Shown here piece after piece: positions 62,685-64,000 of a stretch of 64,000 nt of DNA (positions are counted from its first letter, which is position 1; each line of letters opens with the position of its first letter). The position numbers and the translations under genes were made by a program. Source of the stretch: Flammeovirga sp. SJP92 (GTDB lineage: Bacteria > Bacteroidota > Bacteroidia > Cytophagales > Flammeovirgaceae); assembly GCF_001583495.1 (NCBI RefSeq), contig NZ_LQAQ01000078.1, positions 1 to 64,000 of the forward strand, written 5' to 3'. The notes beneath the pieces are model-generated. The model searched no databases, was not told the DNA's origin, and worked only from the letters and a program-made list of their open reading frames with translations.

Positions 62685-64000
62685 ATGAAGAGAATAGTAG
62701 CATTATTATTATTGCCTTTATGCTTGTCTTTGACAGTATTGGGAGCAGATAAAAAGCCAAAAAAGCCTAATATTATTTTATTTTTTGTAGATGATATGGG
62801 CTGGAAGGATCCTTCATTTATGGGTTCTGATTATCATGAAACGCCATTTTTAGATCAAATGGCAAAAGAAGGAATGGTGTTTTATAACGCCTATTCGTCG
62901 GGTCCGAATTGTGCCCCTTCAAGAGCGTCAATGATCTCAGGACAATATACACCACGTCATGGAAAAATTGCAGTTTGGGATGCAAAAAGAGGTCCTGAAG
63001 ATAAAATGCGTTTAGAACCGGTGCCAGATCAAGAGCTTTCATTGGACAACTATACTATGGGAGAAGCGCTTAAAGATGGAGGTTATGTTACGGGAATTTT
63101 TGGAAAATGGCACATTGCAGGAGAAGCTTCCGAGCAAGGTTTTATGGTAGATCAATCTACAGAACCTAAGGAAATCAAATTCAAAAAGACCAACGACCCA
63201 AAAGATATCTATAAGTTGACAGACGAGGCTTGTACGTTTATGGAGGAGAATAAAGACCAACCATTTTTCCTTTATTTGCCCCATCATGCTGTACATGCAA
63301 AATGGGAAGCACGTCAGGAAATGCTAACGTATTTTCAATCCAAAGAAAAAGGAAAATTACACAACAATCCTGTCTATGCAGGAATGGTGAAACATACAGA
63401 TGAGAGCTTGGGAACGGTGATGAACAAAGTGAAAGAACTTGGAATTGAGGAAAATACCATCATTATTTTTACTTCAGATAATGGTTCATTAGGTAAGATT
63501 CATCAAGATCCACTGAGGGGAGTGAAAGGAATGCTTTATGAAGGAGGCATTAGAGTACCAATGGTTGTTTGGTACCCTTCTAAAGTGAAAGCAGGTTCTT
63601 CTTCTACCGTTTCTGTTGTAAATACTGACTTTTATCCCACGTTTTTAGACTTAGCTGGTTTGAAAAAACCAAAGGATAAAATTCTGGATGGAGAAAGTTT
63701 GAAGGCATTGTTTTTTGGAGAAAAAGAAACATTGAAAAGAAAATCAATCTTCTATCATTATCCTAATTATTTAGATGGGAAAAATCAGCGAGGAGGTAGA
63801 GACCCATACTTTAGAAACCGCCCTGTAACGGTGGTGATCAATGGGGATTGGAAGTTGTTATTTTTCCATGAAGAATATGTTTTAGATGGCGGATTCGATC
63901 AAATTGATACCAATAATATGGTTGAGCTTTATAATATTAAAGAGGACATTTCCGAATCAAAAAATCTAGCCTTAGAACATAAAGACGTTAGAGATCAACT
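62685..64000 (+). CDS. Secreted S1-type sulfatase (partial, cut by window edge)
   Basis: The gene opens at ATG 62685, four bases after the previous stop, and continues open to the window end (438 codons). A signal peptide ends LTVLGA (about 21). DDMGWKD, CAPSR at Cys76 (GPNCAPSRASMISGQY), GKWHIAGEAS and TSDNGSLGK are canonical. YHYPNYLDGKNQRGG near residue 360 resembles the C-terminal substrate region of related enzymes. The true stop lies beyond the window. It continues the sulfatase-rich operon. Confidence 0.88.
   Translation, partial: MKRIVALLLLPLCLSLTVLGADKKPKKPNIILFFVDDMGWKDPSFMGSDYHETPFLDQMAKEGMVFYNAYSSGPNCAPSRASMISGQYTPRHGKIAVWDAKRGPEDKMRLEPVPDQELSLDNYTMGEALKDGGYVTGIFGKWHIAGEASEQGFMVDQSTEPKEIKFKKTNDPKDIYKLTDEACTFMEENKDQPFFLYLPHHAVHAKWEARQEMLTYFQSKEKGKLHNNPVYAGMVKHTDESLGTVMNKVKELGIEENTIIIFTSDNGSLGKIHQDPLRGVKGMLYEGGIRVPMVVWYPSKVKAGSSSTVSVVNTDFYPTFLDLAGLKKPKDKILDGESLKALFFGEKETLKRKSIFYHYPNYLDGKNQRGGRDPYFRNRPVTVVINGDWKLLFFHEEYVLDGGFDQIDTNNMVELYNIKEDISESKNLALEHKDVRDQ

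Noticed and set aside
1-64000. tRNA, rRNA or CRISPR genes
   Set aside because: No tRNA-like cloverleaf, ribosomal RNA segment or spaced short direct repeats was recognised by reading.

Overview
The window is AT-rich, gene-dense DNA from a marine polysaccharide-degrading member of the Bacteroidota. Three proteins end in type IX secretion (T9SS) sorting tails, many others are lipoproteins or carry signal peptides, and one promoter matches the Bacteroidota TTG/TAnnTTTG pattern. The enzyme set (GH117, GH86, GH2, GH3, GH28-like, GH30-like and eight sulfatases) points to red-algal sulfated galactans such as agar or porphyran. A Flammeovirga-like member of the Cytophagales would fit, but no marker gene here proves it.

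Layout. 0-10.2 kb: an edge-truncated helix-turn-helix protein, then a minus-strand cluster transcribed GH3, sulfatase, sulfatase, beta-helix protein, GH117. 10.6-15.9 kb: a small lipoprotein and a giant PKD-repeat T9SS protein, convergent on a shared terminator. 16.4-20.8 kb: GH2 and GH86 on the plus strand. 21-26.8 kb: an accessory island of unrecognised genes, with a repeat-rich membrane protein, a ThrE-type exporter remnant, a three-member paralogous family of unknown function and an outer-membrane protein. 27-33.9 kb: a tight five-gene secreted-protein operon. 35-42.8 kb: an operon of GH2, GH28-like, sulfatase and GH3. 43.3-49.3 kb: two sulfatases, a lipoprotein and a helical secreted protein. 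49.7-64 kb: a plus-strand run of sulfatase, CBM-bearing glycosidase, Na+/solute symporter, FAD oxidoreductase, IclR regulator, GH30-like and two sulfatases; the last one runs off the edge.

How it may work together (inference). GH86 cuts the galactan chain. Sulfatases strip sulfate. GH2, GH3, GH117 and the GH28/GH30-like enzymes trim the oligosaccharides, and the SSS symporter imports a product. No SusC/SusD pair and no sulfatase-maturing enzyme is present, so capture and formylglycine maturation must be encoded elsewhere.

The most notable non-coding signals are two. First, four copies of a perfect palindrome, TTGCTA-N3-TAGCAA, lie upstream of four separate transcription units between 45 and 55 kb, which suggests a local regulon; the IclR-family protein at 58.9 kb is the obvious candidate regulator. 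Second, there is a four-copy family of small non-autonomous (MITE-like) elements, one of them with intact 14-bp terminal inverted repeats and a perfect 7-bp flanking duplication.
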